Shown here: in pieces, positions 21,015-33,109 of the stretch
Numbering within the stretch: position 1 is the first letter of the stretch
How the letters are laid out: every line of letters begins with the position of its first letter
NCBI GenBank assembly: GCA_029204225.1
Contig: CM055101.1
Location: 2,470,528 to 2,534,527, forward strand
Origin: Diphasiastrum complanatum
Lineage: Eukaryota; Streptophyta; Lycopodiopsida; Lycopodiales; Lycopodiaceae
DNA length: 64,000 bases
Reading direction: 5' to 3'
The notes under the pieces: model-generated
What the model was told of the DNA's origin: nothing
Databases searched by the model: none
Seen by the model: only the letters and a program-made list of their open reading frames with translations
Translations under genes and position numbers: made by a program

Positions 21015-23166
21015 TGATCGACTTCAGAGAGATGGAAAATAACAGAACAATACCACAACGACAGCGCTGGAAGATAAGATGCCATACGAAATGTGGACAG
21101 GTAGAAAGCCTGATCTATCATACGTACGTGTGTTCGGATGTGGAACATACAAGCACATTCCAAAAGAAAAAAGAAACAAGCTCGATGATAAATCAGAACA
21201 AACCATCATGGTCGGATACTCGAACGGATCACAAGTGTACAGACTCTACGATCCAACCACGAAAAAAGTTGTTTCGAGCAGAGATGTGAAGTTCGATGAG
21301 TCCACATTCTCTGGACTAAAAGATGAAAGAGGCCATGAGATCTTCACACTACTGTCAATTCAAGAGGGAGATCGAGGATAAACATCAAATCAGAATGCAG
21401 AGCCACACACTCCAGAGCAGCAGGAAGCAGAAGATCAAATCCACGAACAAGAAACGTTCGAGCAGCAACAAAACGAACCTAGAAGGTCAACAAGGTAGAG
21501 AAGACCTCCAGACTGTTACTTTGACAATCTTCAGTGGAGCAAAGACACACAATTCGAGTACTGCAGCTTCACTGAAGAGCCAACAGAATATCAAGAAGCT
21601 ATCCAAAGTCCAAAGGGAGAATTCTGGAGGCAGACAATGTCAGAGGAGATCGAGTCGATGAGGCGAAACGAGGCATGGACATTAGAGCCACTGCCAGAAA
21701 ATAGAAAAATAGTCGACTGCAAGTGAGTGTACAAGAAAAGGATGAAATCAGATGGCACCATTGGCCGCTACAAGGCAAGGCTTGCCGCGAAGGACTACAT
21801 GCAGAGATATGGTGTTGATTATTTCGACACATATTCGTCGATGGTGAAGATGACAAGCATACGACTACTCCTTGCGTACGCCACACAACACAATCTGAAA
21901 ATTCACCAGATTGATGTAAAAATAGCCTTTCTCCACGGAGATCTAGAGGACGAAATCTTCATGAAACAGCCTCAAGGATTTGAAGACCTCGACAATCGAC
22001 AATATGTCTGTCGGTTGCAGAGATGCATCTATGGTCTAAAACAGACATCACGAACTTGGTATAAGAAGCTCGATAGTCTCCTAAAGTCTCTAGACTTTAA
22101 TCCTACACAACCGGACTGTAATGTCTACATGAAAAGAGTAGGAAAAGATTTTGTGATACTGACTATCTTCGTGGATGATTCCCTAATGATAGAAATTCCT
22201 TGATGCTGATCAAAGACACGAAGAGTCAAATTTTTGAAAGTTACAAAATCACAGATCTTGGAGAAACAACAATATGCCTCAGGCTGGAGATCAGAAGAAA
22301 TCGAACAAAGGGAAAAATGCACTTGAGTCAGTCAGAATATGCCAAAAAGGTGCTCAAGCAGTATCACATGATGGACTGCAAAGAAAAGGCCACACCAATA
22401 ATAGCTGGAGCCAAGCTCACAAATCAGGATTGCCCAAAAATGAAAGAGGAAGAATAGAAGATGGCATGTATACTCTATCAAAACTTAATCGATAGTCTGA
22501 TGTACCTCACAATTTGTACCATACCCGATCTAGCATTCTCTATTCATGCCTTGAGCCAATTCTCTTCCAATCCTGGCCTGGCACATTGGCAAATGGCAAA
22601 ACAAATCCTACAGTATCTGAAGGGTACCCAGAATATGGGATTAACCTACAGAGCTGAAAACGAAAAAAAAGGATTCGAGTTGCACCATTACAGTGATACG
22701 AACTGGGCGAGCTGCAAAGATGACAACAAATCCATAACTGGAGGATGTACCATAGCGTGCGGAGCTGCAATTTGCTGGATATGCAAAAAGCAAACCTTGG
22801 CAGCTCAATCCTCTTGCAAAGCTGAATACGTCGCAGCTTCAAAGGTGGCGAATGAGGTGGTGTGGTTGCAGATGATGCTGGAGGCAATCAAGATACCACA
22901 AGAAGGGCCAAGCATGATGACGATGGACTCTCAGAGTGCCATCTATCTGTCCCATGAACCTGTCTTCCATTCAAAGAAAAAACACATACCTCTAAAGTAC
23001 CATCACATTCGAGCTTTAATCTCAAAAGGAGAGCTCCAGGTCCAATATATAAAATCAGAAGACATGATTGCAGATCTGCTCACGAAGCCGCTCGACAAGC
23101 CACTATTTGTCGAGCAAAAAAAGACAATTGGATTAAGCGTGCAAAGCTGCAAGGTTCAAGAGGGAG
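21015..23166 (+). pseudogene. Copia pol: integrase C-terminus, RT, RNase H
   Basis: Only the integrase tail is present (MPYEMWTGRKPDLSYVRVFG, from 21079). RT begins near 21720 (KMKSDGTIGRYKARLAAK), with HQIDVKIAFLHGDLEDE and the catalytic box FVDDSL near 22170. RNase H spans 22461-23174 (HYSDTNWASC, KAEYVAAS, MIADLLTKPL). The protease aspartate region and the integrase zinc-finger and catalytic core are absent, a deletion of about 1.5 kb relative to the Copia pol at 26.6 kb. Frame changes occur near 21380, 21720, 22200 and 22455. Confidence 0.8.
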
Positions 23167-23917
23167 TGTCATAAATGGTGAACTCCTGCAACTTTGTCGC
23201 AACAAGAACACGAAGCGAAGGTCGAACGAGAGCAATTCGCGAAAGTCAACTTGCCTTGACTAGAAGAACGAACGATTTGCAAATCATTCGCGGATCATAA
23301 ACATGCCTCTAGGACTGCAAAAACTGCAAAGCGACGCAAAACGAGAAGACACAAAGAAACGAAAGAAACGACAAGAGAATCTTTCGTGCTGCCAGTTGGC
23401 AGCTCAATGGGCTTGGAGTCTTAGACTTCACGCCCAGCTGAAACGAGTAGCAACAACGGAGAGTAACTGATTAGTTGATTAGCGTTAACTACTCTTGTAA
23501 TTCTTTGTTTAGCTATCTTGTAAACTCCACACAGTGGAGATAAAAACTATATTTCTGGATCATAACATAGACCGTAATATTGTACAGTAAGACAGAGAGA
23601 GTAAAGCAGAAAACAAAAAAAAAGAGAAACGACACAGCAGTGCATGAAAGTCTGCCAACGAGCAGAACACAACAAAAGAGCAGAGCGTCAGACCGCCAAC
23701 GAACGAGACACTGACGACCTTGCTCTAAAAATCAAACTGATAATTATTTGTTCTATTTTCGTGCATCTCCTTGTCTTATGCTATCTTGACTGCTAGAATG
23801 AAATCTTTTCTGTGATGTGTAGTCGCATGTCTAGGTTCCTGTGAAACTTCCGCACAAAAGAAAATACAAAAGAAACAAAATTGTTTGTGACAACGAAACG
23901 AAAACAGTTTAGCGACA
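23167..23917 (+). repeat. 3' LTR of the complete Copia element
   Basis: 751 bp, starting TGTCATAAATGG and ending GCGACA. It is preceded by the purine tract and followed by the right target duplication ATTTT. It is collinear with the 5' LTR with scattered substitutions. Confidence 0.9.
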
Positions 23918-23922
23918 ATTTT

Positions 23923-24719
23923 AGAGTTGGGTCCAAAAAGACAACAAGGATGAACCCAACTACATGGGCAGAAAAGGAAAAAAAAAAGTGTTGGACTCCT
24001 TGCAGTCGGTCTAAATGGACCTAAACACAGCGTCATCATCCTCACAGATGACAGATAATCCTAAGATTACAAGTCGTGCTAAGATCAGCATGCTGAAGGA
24101 GGAATCCCGACGAACGCCAATGCACGAGATGTCATAAACCTTCAAGAACTATACCTTAGATGGTGTGCAATCATGATGCCGCAAGCACAAAAGAACCTAA
24201 TCAATATCAAGAACCAGCGGAACAAGTCTTCGAAGGACCTGTGTGGATGCAACCTATGAATTTAGCTAGGCCGTGTGAAGAGGAGAAGATCGTGCATGGG
24301 TTGGGACACGTGCACGAATCTTTTTTCGACGCGTGTCATTCTCACACGTGACACAGATGTCAGATCAATCATTGTATGTACGGCGTATTCATTCTGACCA
24401 ATCATACATCGACGCGTGTTCCTTTGTAACTCCTCCACACGTGCGATTTTTTTTTTAAATAGGTCATTTTCGGTTCGGATTTTCATGCAAATTTGTGATT
24501 TCTTGGTCGAATATCGATTTCAAGCGTGCCACGTACTTGCACTTGGAACCGATACTGCCTCATCCAGTATCGCATTCAAGCGCACCTTACATTTTTTCAA
24601 ATCTTGTCTGCTCTTTGTTCACGCGCTCGGATTCGATACCCTAATCTCTAATATCTCTTTCGAACGCACATTGCTTTGAGGTTCTTGTCTGACCTGCAGT
24701 TTGTGTTTGAGAGCGATAT
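23923..24719. other. Remainder of the split LTR, then unassigned sequence
   Basis: The first ~20 bases complete the interrupted Gypsy LTR. The rest has no supported coding sequence. CACGTG-core words occur near 24340 (TCTCACACGTGACAC) and CGACGCGTGT occurs twice (24326, 24410). They could be promoter elements of the gene at 24720 but may be chance. Confidence 0.35.
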
Positions 24720-25671
24720 TTGAAATTTTCTATCTGTAGTTTTTATTTTAAATGTCTAATTTTGATTCTAGTTTGCTTTCTTTTTTTTCATGAATTTGGT
24801 ATTAGTGATAATTTGGAGTATTTCAAATCTCTTTTTTCTCCTTTTCTTTTTATTCTTTCTTCTATTACTGAGGATCTTGGTGTGGAAGCATTTTTTGAGA
24901 TATTTCTTAGATTTAAGTCTCTGCTCAGTACTATGTTATTCAGATCTCAGAATAAGGACATGATTCATTATCAGAACTTGGTGGCACTCGACAAGCATAG
25001 CTATAAAGCTAATCTTGACAGGATGTTCACCAAGTTACATAATGATTTCAAGTTTGTAGATGAGTGTCCAATTCACAATAAAAGATGTAGATTTGTTGAT
25101 TTCAGTCTGCATTTGTTGTTTTTTCTTTTGTTAAATATTTCTGACGATTTGGAAGTTGTCCCTTCCACTTCTGAAGCTGCTTCTTGCAGTGGTACCAAGT
25201 CTAAAAAGTCAAAGATTGTAGATATAGATACTTTTTTTAATTGATACGAGCGTTAATTTAAATGATTATTCAGATTTTGATTCTGCTCGAAATAGGACAT
25301 CGTTTATAGGCCCTAGAACACCCACTACCCTTTCTTCTTCTGATAAATCTTTGATCACTTTGCCTACTTATAATATAGATAATAATTCTTTTTTGACAAT
25401 ATCAGATATATCGGATTTTTTTTATTTCACTAAAGCTGAGACTCATTGCATTTTGAACAAAGAGCTTGATGAATTTTTGGATATAATTAATTTTGATGCT
25501 GATGATCTTCTCCCTGGTGCTGACGATGTACATAATGATAAGTTTTATTCAGGAAAAGATTGCTTGAAAATGGCTGTGGAGGAAATGCGCAACAAAGAAG
25601 ATGATCTACCTTCTGAGGAGGAGTTTCTCATAATCCAAAGTCAACTTGATTTTCCACAACCAACTGTCTAA
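24720..25671 (+). pseudogene. Unrecognised protein gene broken in a T run
   Basis: Two frames (24720-25244 and 25351-25671) form one continuous frame if one T is removed from the T7 run at 25232-25238. The first then passes from …KIVDIDTF into LIDTSVNLNDYSDFD and on through the second. The first ~30 residues are hydrophobic (CLILILVCFLFF), so the real start may be later. The middle is basic and Ser-rich and the end is acidic (ADDLLPGADD, DLPSEEEF). I recognise no family, and no RT, integrase or transposase motif is present. Codon usage is T-rich, unlike the neighbouring Copia elements. It could be a host gene fragment or transposon cargo. Confidence 0.4.
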
Positions 25672-25794
25672 TCACCAACAATATTGACATCGAAAGGTGG
25701 ACATAATATTGATGAAGAGACAATAATCAGGGAAGACAAAGCCGAATGCGTAAGTTTTTGTATCTTATCATGTACTAGTAGATTCCATTAGGGC

Positions 25795-25890
25795 GCCCTT
25801 TTTGAACTCAAAAAGGGCCTCTTCCTTGCCTAAACATGTTTGATAATCTGGATTAATTAACTTGCTAATAGTCCTATGTGGCAGTTCACC
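25795..25890 (-). repeat. Arm 2 of the dispersed inverted repeat (partner 8281-8390)
   Basis: Its reverse complement carries GTTTAGGCAAGGAAGAGGCC, then TTTTTGAGTTCAAAAAGGGC, as in arm 1. The arms are 17 kb apart, so this reflects two insertions of one family in opposite directions rather than one inverted-repeat element. Confidence 0.55.
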
Positions 25891-26577
25891 TAGGGTTTCA
25901 GCTGCGCGGCCAGTCCAAATAGGCCTGTAGCGGTTGCAGGTGTGTTGTGTATGGAGGGAGCGTTATTCGATGCACAGAATCAGGGACATTCGTTGATCGA
26001 CCTCCACACTAGTTCGATGGTCAGGATTGGGCAACTTAGGACTAATGCAAGCCATTCGATGTAGAAGATCCATTAGATGGCTAGTGAAAAGGCCTGAAAG
26101 GGTCTGAAGTGCAAAGCGCATTGCAACTTCATTAAAAAATTTCAAACCGAAATAATTGTTGGGTCCCAAGTTTTTGAAGGGTGAAGTTTCTTCACACTGA
26201 AAAAACAATTCAAAATCCCAAATTGCCCTTATTTTGACCTCCTTTAGCCTATTTTGGCCAAACGAAAGGCTATAGCCTCCAAACGAAGGGCACCCTGACT
26301 GCACCTGCAAGTACAGTACACCAAAACAGAGTGATTGCCGCGGAGAAAGTGTTCGGAGTGCGCCATAAGTGATTTCACCATTTCACTGGACAGGTAGTTG
26401 GGAGTTGGTGACGAGAAGCATTTTGAAAAGCGACGTCAGTTTGGCTTTCAATTTGGCGAAAGAGCGGCGGGTGGCCTAGTAAGCCAAAAATTGCAAGTCA
26501 TTATTTGTGATTTCTGACATCACGGTTGGCTTCGGCATATACTTTATAGCCTACAGGTGGAGTTTCAAGCAGCGAGT
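25891..26577. other. Unassigned sequence between repeat arm and Copia pol
   Basis: No supported gene is visible on either strand. A clear junction lies at about 26577, where Copia zinc-knuckle remnants (ECYKKK) begin. Confidence 0.35.
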
Positions 26578-29500
26578 GTTATAAGAAGAAAACGGACATA
26601 AAGGTGGGAAAAGTGACTCAACAAGGCAACATTACCGAAGATGATGGAGAAGATGACGAGACAAGTGTCTTCTCATTGGCATTGGCATCCCAGGTTGATG
26701 ATGGTGCCAGATGGTTCATAGATTCAGGCGCCACTAGACATATGACCGGGAAACGTGATTGGTTTGAGAAATTCTCACCAATCTATGATGGGGATAAGGT
26801 CACTCAAGCCAATGGGGAGGAATGCCAAATACAGGGTGTGGGCAATGTACCTATGCAGTTTTCTGATGGTAAAATCAAGAACATCCCTAATGTGCTTCAT
26901 GTTCCTGGACTCAAAAAGAGTTTGCTTTCTATTGGTGTAATGGCAAATCAACATCTTAAGGTTGAATTTGTCAAGGATGGATGCCTTACGAGGGATATGA
27001 ACCACAATCATAAAGAGATGGCGAAAGGTTATAGAGATAGTAACTGTGGCTTTTATAAATTGGATGCTGCAAAACCAAGAGAATATGGTTTGGCTATCTC
27101 AACAGCATCTCAATCTGAGTTGTGGCACAGAAGACTTGGCCATTTGAACTATGGGAGCTTGAGATTGATGGCGAAGCTGAAGATGGTAATAGGGTTACCG
27201 ACATTGCAGGATGATCATCATGCAATATGTGAAGGATGCGTCATGGGAAAGCATCACAGGGAGACATTCAAGAAAGGTGGAGCTGCAAGAGCTAAGAAAC
27301 CGCTGGAACTCATTCACAACGACCTGTGCGGCCCAATGAAGACCATGTTCTTGGGAAAAGCATATTATTTTATGACTTTCATAGACGATTACTCTAGGAG
27401 GACATGGACTTATCTCTTGAAGAAGAAATCTAACGCTTTTGCTCGCTTCAAGGAGTTCAAGACTTTGGTAGAGAACCAACTGGATGCACGCATCAAAGTG
27501 CTAAGATCTGATAGAGGGGGCGAATACAAATCTGATGATTTTGAGGACTTTTGCAAGGAACACGACATCAAAAGACAATTCACACAGTCACACACACCGC
27601 ATAATAATGGTGTAGCTGAAAGGAAAAACAGGACTATTATGGAGAGTGCACGCTCCATGATGAAGCAAATGGGCTTGACCGATTCACTTTGGTCGGAAGC
27701 GTGCAGTGCGGCAACGTTCTTGCAAAACAGGAGCCCTACAGTTGCGGTTCCAAATGTGATTCCCGAAGAAGCATTTACAGGAATAAAGCCAAAAATCGAC
27801 AAGTTGTGTGTCATTGGATGTAAGGCCTATGTACATGTGCAAAGGAGGAGCGAAAGAAACTTGATGCCAAAGCAATCAAGTGTATCTTCGTCGGTTATGA
27901 CGAGAGGACGAAGGCATACAGGTGTTTTGATTTTGTAATGAACAAGATTCACATTAGCAAAGATGTGATCTTTGATGAGACACATAGGTATGAAGATGAA
28001 GACCATGCAAGTGGTGAAAGCATCAAAAAACTTCCCACAATTTTAAAAGAAGAAGATGAAGAAGACGCTCCACAAGATTATGCATGTAAAGATGAGAGTC
28101 GTGAGGGCGAGTATGAAAGGACACCACCTATTCAAGAGCCTAGAGGGAGGTACTTGCCAATAGGAGCAATAAAGGAGAAATCGGTTGGAAGTAAGAGACA
28201 TTATTTGGACACTCATTGGGATACATACTCTCCACGTAGTGTATCACCTGAATCTAAGATACCAAAATGGCATGAGAAGATCATGAAGGACGCAAAGCTA
28301 AACCAACCAGGATCTAGCACACAAGGAGAGTGAGAAGATCAACGCGGGAAAGGAAGTCTCTCGATCGTTATCATGTGAACTATGCCCTAATGAGTGACAT
28401 TTTAAGGTGTCGAGAGCCATCAACCTTTGATGAGGCAAAAGATCACAAAGAGTGGCAAAGGGCAATGGAAGAGGAGATAGAATTCATCCACAGGCATGAT
28501 ACATGGGAGTTGATTGATCTACCACTTGGAAAGAAACCCATTGACAACAAATGGGTATTTAGAACAAAGTTTCATGTGGATGGCATGATAGCAAAGCATA
28601 AGGCACGCCTAGTAGTGAAGGGTTATGAGCAAAGCAAAGGAATTGACTATGAAGAGACATTTGCTCAAGTGGCTAAGTGGACAATGCTACGCCTTATCAT
28701 TGCCCTAGCATCTCATTTTGGGTGGAAGATCCATCAAATGGATGTGAAGTCCGCATTTTTGAATGGTGACTAAGAGGAAGAAGTTTACATGGTCCAACCG
28801 CAGGGCTTTATGGCAAAAGGGCAAGAACAGAAGGTATGTAAACTACACAAAGCAGTTCATGGCCTTAAGCAAGCGTCACGCGCATGGTATGGACGCATTG
28901 ACAATTACTTTCTTTCTCATGGGTTTGTAAGAACAAATTCAGATCCAAATCTTTATGTTCTTATAAACGATGATAGCATTGTCTTGATTGTACTTTATGT
29001 TGATGATATCATTATCACGGGCAATGATGAGAACCTCACTCGTTCTATCAAAGCCAACTTATGCAAGCAGTTTGAGATGACAGATTTAGATCTTATGCAC
29101 TACTGCTTGGGTGTCGAAGTATGGCAAACTGGCAGTGATATCAGGTTATGTCAAAACAAGTATGTGGGCAAGGTATTGGAGAGATTTCACATGACAGAGT
29201 GCAAACCTTCCATCACCCCTTGCGAAGCTGGTAAGAAATTATCTCGTATTGATGATAGTGCACATGTTGACGCTACTCTATTTCGACACCTAGTTAGGAG
29301 TTTGATATATCTTACGACTACACGTCCTGAAATCTACTATGTTGTAAGTTTGATTAGCCAATTCATGTCATCACCCACTATGGACCATTGGAAAGCTGCA
29401 AAAAGGATTTTGAAGTATGTGAAAGGTACACCTAACCTTGGCCTAATCTACAAAAGACAAAGTGTTTTACCTAAGTTGCAAGATTATGTTGACGCTGATT

Positions 29501-29990
29501 GGGCAAGAAGTATAGATGATAGAAAGTCAACAACAGTTATGCCTTCAATTTTGGTAGCGGTTGTTTTTCATGGTCTAGCAAGAAGCAAGATACTATTTCT
29601 TTTTCTTCTACAGAAGCCGAATATAAAGCGTTAAGTTCTGCTACCCAAGAAACTGTTTGACTACGTAAGTTGTTATGTGAGATTGGCATAAAGCAGGTAA
29701 ATCCTACTGTTATTTTCTGTGACAGACAAAACATATTGAGGTAAAATATCACTTTGTGAGTGAGAAGCTACAATCTGAAGATATAAGTATTGTACACTGT
29801 TCTACGTTGTTACAAGTTGCTGATATATTTACGAAAGCTTTAAGTAAAGAAAAGTTTGAGACTTTTAGAGCCAAACTTGGCTTAGATCTGGTTATGTAAA
29901 AAGTCTTTACTTGTAATACTATCATGGAGATATGTTCCATGAAATAGAGTAAACTCTAAAATAAAGAAAGACGTTGATCATTGAGGGAGA
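26578..29990 (+). mobile_element. Copia pol, 5'-truncated, four disruptions
   Basis: It begins inside a gag zinc knuckle and reads protease (WFIDSGATRHMTG at ~26713, catalytic DSG), integrase zinc-binding HHCC (LWHRRLGHLN … CEGCVMGKHH) and the integrase core with DLCG, FIDDYSRR and KNRTIMESARSMM. RT follows (FHVDGMIAKHKARLVVKGYE; HQMDVKSAFLNG; VLYVDDIIITG near 28998) and then RNase H to about 29880. Disruptions are a 1-base shift near 27840, a frame change at 28330, a TAA at 28771-28773 and a shift near 29535. The purine tract TTGAGGGAGAG ends at 29990, where an LTR probably begins. No 5' LTR or gag is present. This is the most intact pol in the window. Confidence 0.85.
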
Positions 29991-30114
29991 GAGTTAAAAT
30001 AGCAATGATCGACTTATACAGTGCTTTCTTATTTCGACGGCACCACGTGTGCTTAGTTCTAGAATTATCAGGCCGTCTTTCTTTTACGAGCCCTTTGAGT
30101 GCTTTTAAGCAACT
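29991..30114 (+). mobile_element. Start of the Copia 3' LTR, truncated
   Basis: Sequence after the purine tract (AGTTAAAATAGCAATGATCG) sits where the 3' LTR should start. It loses continuity before about 30115, where minus-strand Gypsy gag sequence begins. No second copy is available to define its end. Confidence 0.4.
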
Positions 30115-31318
30115 TTATCTTTGTACTTGCTGATAAGTTGAATATACAATTTGAGGTGAGCTATTCTGTTGTCTTGTCTTGTTGCACTTGATGTTGTGGT
30201 GTGGTGATTGATCCGGTCGGGTGTTTAAACTATGTTTCTTAACTCTTTCAATGTCCAACGCTCTAGTAGTGGCTTCCTCTAAAGTACGAGAATTTGACTG
30301 TCTGACAACAATCTGGATTGCATATCTCAATCCCTTTAGGTCCTCCTGACGGCTGCCAGAGTCAAAGCATAACTCAGGTGATCACGAGACTTTGGTATCT
30401 GAAACTCGCTCAGAAATTTGGTTATGAAATTCTCCATATTATTGATAGAGAGGGGCTCTAGCCGATAATACCAATCACTGGCATAACCGCACAAAGTACC
30501 ACTGAATAGCAGCATCTGGTGGCCTTCATCAGTTATCTTTTTAACAGAACAAGATCGATAAAAGTCATTAACATGCTTCTCGGGGTCTTCCTGCACCGTG
30601 GCCCAGAATTGCGGCATAGGTTGGGTTAGCGACTCAGGTTTTGTAACTGTGGATAATACATTAATGGCCTGCGCTTCTTGTCTTACATTAGGAGGGTCAA
30701 CCATCTCGGAACCTATGGAACTAACAGAAAGGTGTTCAGAATGATGTTCGGAAGGACTGTCTGAAAGATGTTCAAACAAGTATACCGAAAGACTATCAAA
30801 CTCAGAATCAGGAGTTTCAGATGGTTTGTTAGTATCTTTCTCAAATGCCTTTTCAGAATCCCTCCCTATCAGAGACCTCCTTGATGTCTTTTTCAAGCTG
30901 CTCGTCAAGATCTTGTCTATCTGGACTATTCTGCTTAACAGTGTCAAATTTGGTAATATCAACGAGAGATGTTCCCTCTAAAGGTTGACTCTCAACGGAG
31001 GATGCACCTACAAACAAGGGGTTCGTTACCTGAAGTATTGATTCTAAATTAGAACCAGACCCAGCAACATGGTCAAAAGAAAATTGCAAGTCCAATAGAC
31101 CCAGGTTACCAGCCTAGCTCCTTGTAGGATTTTTGTGTCTAAAAATAGGTGTCAATATTGTTCCTAACTCTCCAAGAGGTATTGGTGGCTTATGTGTAGA
31201 ATCCGAATGATACATCAACACGGCCTACCATTAGAAGGGTAGTTAAAGTGGAATTTAACTAGAATCGGCAGGATGAAAATGAATCATTTTTGTACTGACA
31301 GAGATTTGAAAGGACACC
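30115..31318 (-). mobile_element. Gypsy-type gag remnant
   Basis: The minus frame 30962-30336 holds a retrotransposon gag domain (EDPEKHVNDFYRSC, GYASDWYYRLEPLSI, FITKFLSEFQIP). It continues after a one-base shift in 30330-30115 (SNSRTLEEATTRALDIERV). An upstream frame (31095-30853) holds the N-terminal, disordered part. No protease or RT follows, because the element is cut at about 30115 by the Copia LTR boundary. Confidence 0.7.
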
Positions 31319-31600
31319 TCCCGACAGACGCACCAATGTTGGAGTTAAACTAGACCCGATTCTTGTAGTGTTTATCCTATCAGAACATAGCTTTGCTATA
31401 TTCATTATCAAAGTATTCCGAGCAACCAATCTAGTAGTGATCAACAACGAAGGTCACATGCAAGACGTCTATCAGATCTAACATTAATACATTACAGCAT
31501 TCATTAAACTGACAGAGGAAAGAAGAGCGTTAGAGTGTTTGACAATATAACATAAAGCAGCAAAATGGCACAATCAGTGCCTGCGAAACATGGCAAAGGG
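31319..31600 (-). mobile_element. Gypsy 5' LTR end and primer-binding region
   Basis: The minus strand reads …TTTAACTCCAACA, then TTGGTGCGTCTGTCGGGAGG (31317-31336), an LTR end followed by a primer-site-like sequence. The LTR extends upward from 31337. Its far end is not defined and may lie near the CT repeat at 31.68 kb. Confidence 0.5.
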
Positions 31601-31669
31601 TGAACTCTTATCATTGTACTATCAAAAGAGCAAGATAGCAGACATCAAACCTACTTCTTACTACCTCTG

Positions 31670-31675
<6 letters not shown>

Positions 31676-31722
<47 letters not shown>
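31676..31722 (+). repeat. (CT)n microsatellite, ~46 bp
   Basis: A perfect CT run. Reading frames across it (poly Leu-Ser) are artefacts. Confidence 0.95.
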
Positions 31723-31725
<3 letters not shown>

Positions 31726-33109
31726 CTAATTTAATGATATTTTTAAAAAGAAGGCATAAGCGCCTATGTATGAGCATCCCTCACGTAGGAGGGAAAAGTG
31801 CACTAGCGTCGCTACGACAATATGACGGGCATGGAGTCGCACTGGTTGGTGCACCAACCGTCGGTTCACACCAGGCGTCCAAAACAAATGACGTCCTTCA
31901 TTAATGGCCGGTACCCTAAGTATAGTCCCGCAGCTTATAAGAGTGAATGACATGGTAACCTGACCCAACTTGGTCACTCGGTAGCAGAAGGGCCCTGGCG
32001 CCGCCCCCGTCTTTCCTCCTGCAGTCGGCTGGTAAGTTCCTCCATAGATTAGCATTGTCAGCTATATGGCTTGGGCGACAACCACTGTATATGCAGCCCG
32101 GAACTTCATTCTCCGACTCAGCTTTAGCGGCCGCTAAGTGCCCTTCAACCCCCAACAGCTTCTCAGAAAGCTTGATATTATCAGCAACGCCAATCTTGCC
32201 TCATTGGCTGTCAGATTCCCTTTCAGCATCTCTTCATCTCTTCTTCAGCGGTTCCTCTTATCCTACCGGTCAGGCATTTCAGCAACTGGGCTTTTAACAG
32301 GGGCGTTCTCTCGATCCATTCATCCACCCAGTCAGCATCGACACATTTTGCAGCCAGCCATTGCTCTGCATCTGCTCCTGCAGCCCATGCTGAGCAGCAG
32401 GAGTAATTGGGACTTTCAAATGTCATTCTTCTCTCTACGATTTATCAAAGAGGAAGTAAAAAAGGAAGACTTTCCAAATAGAAAAGGCAAATGACAACAA
32501 AAACAGAATTCTTTTTCCTTCTTACCAATTCAATTACTATTTAAACTTGATCGTCAATTTCAATCCACATGTACGGCTTGCAGTATGCCACATGGCTATA
32601 TGGCTATGCTCTTTGACCAAACAGCTCCAACTTCAAAATAGGACAAAATTGTAACAAGATATAAAATTGCAAGAGGAACGTGAGTGAGAGTGAGAGTGAG
32701 AGAGAGAGAGACAGTTATTAGATGTCAATGAGCACACATTAAAGATTTGGAAATGAAGCTCAATAATTTAGGACACTCACTTTGAAAACAAGGTATACTA
32801 TTTCCCAAACGAAGGGCTAAAAATTAATTGTTCGGTAGGGACCGTAGTCTGACAAAGCAAACCAAGAATCAACGAAAATTAGTCTTACAATAATGTTAGT
32901 CCGCTGCAACATCAACAAAAAACCTCAAAAGCAAAAATGGAAAGAATTGTATTGTCTTCAAAGACCAATAAGAATACACTCATGAGTGATCAACCTTGAC
33001 CATCATTGTGAAGTTAAAAGTGTGACAACCAAGGATGCCAAAAAAACTTCCAAATCAAGCCTTCTGCCTGTCCGAATAAGCTGGTTGCAGTCTCTTTTTT
33101 CAACTATCA
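31723..33109. other. Unassigned sequence 3' of the PPR gene
   Basis: A minus-strand frame 32155-31916 and an earlier one at 32426-32223 could be parts of one decayed gag-like or coiled-coil protein (QWLAAKCVDADWVDEWIER), but no motif confirms this. A (GA)n-like tract is at 32685-32711. The last few hundred bases should hold the PPR 3' UTR. Confidence 0.3.

Larger units (their letters stand above)
19286..23917 (+). mobile_element. Structurally complete but decayed Copia element
   Basis: It has a 5' LTR 19286-20040, primer site at 20041, gag, a pol with most of protease and integrase deleted, RT, RNase H, a purine tract AAGAGGGAG at 23158-23166, a 3' LTR 23167-23917 and 5-bp target duplications. 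Both LTRs start TGTCA and end GCGACA. In their first ~60 bases I count about six differences, so the insertion is old. Stops and frame shifts throughout the interior mean it could not move by itself. Confidence 0.9.

Noticed and set aside
24326-24425. G-box/ABRE promoter module
   Set aside because: CACGTG-type words are present but no intact downstream gene is shown; recorded only as context.
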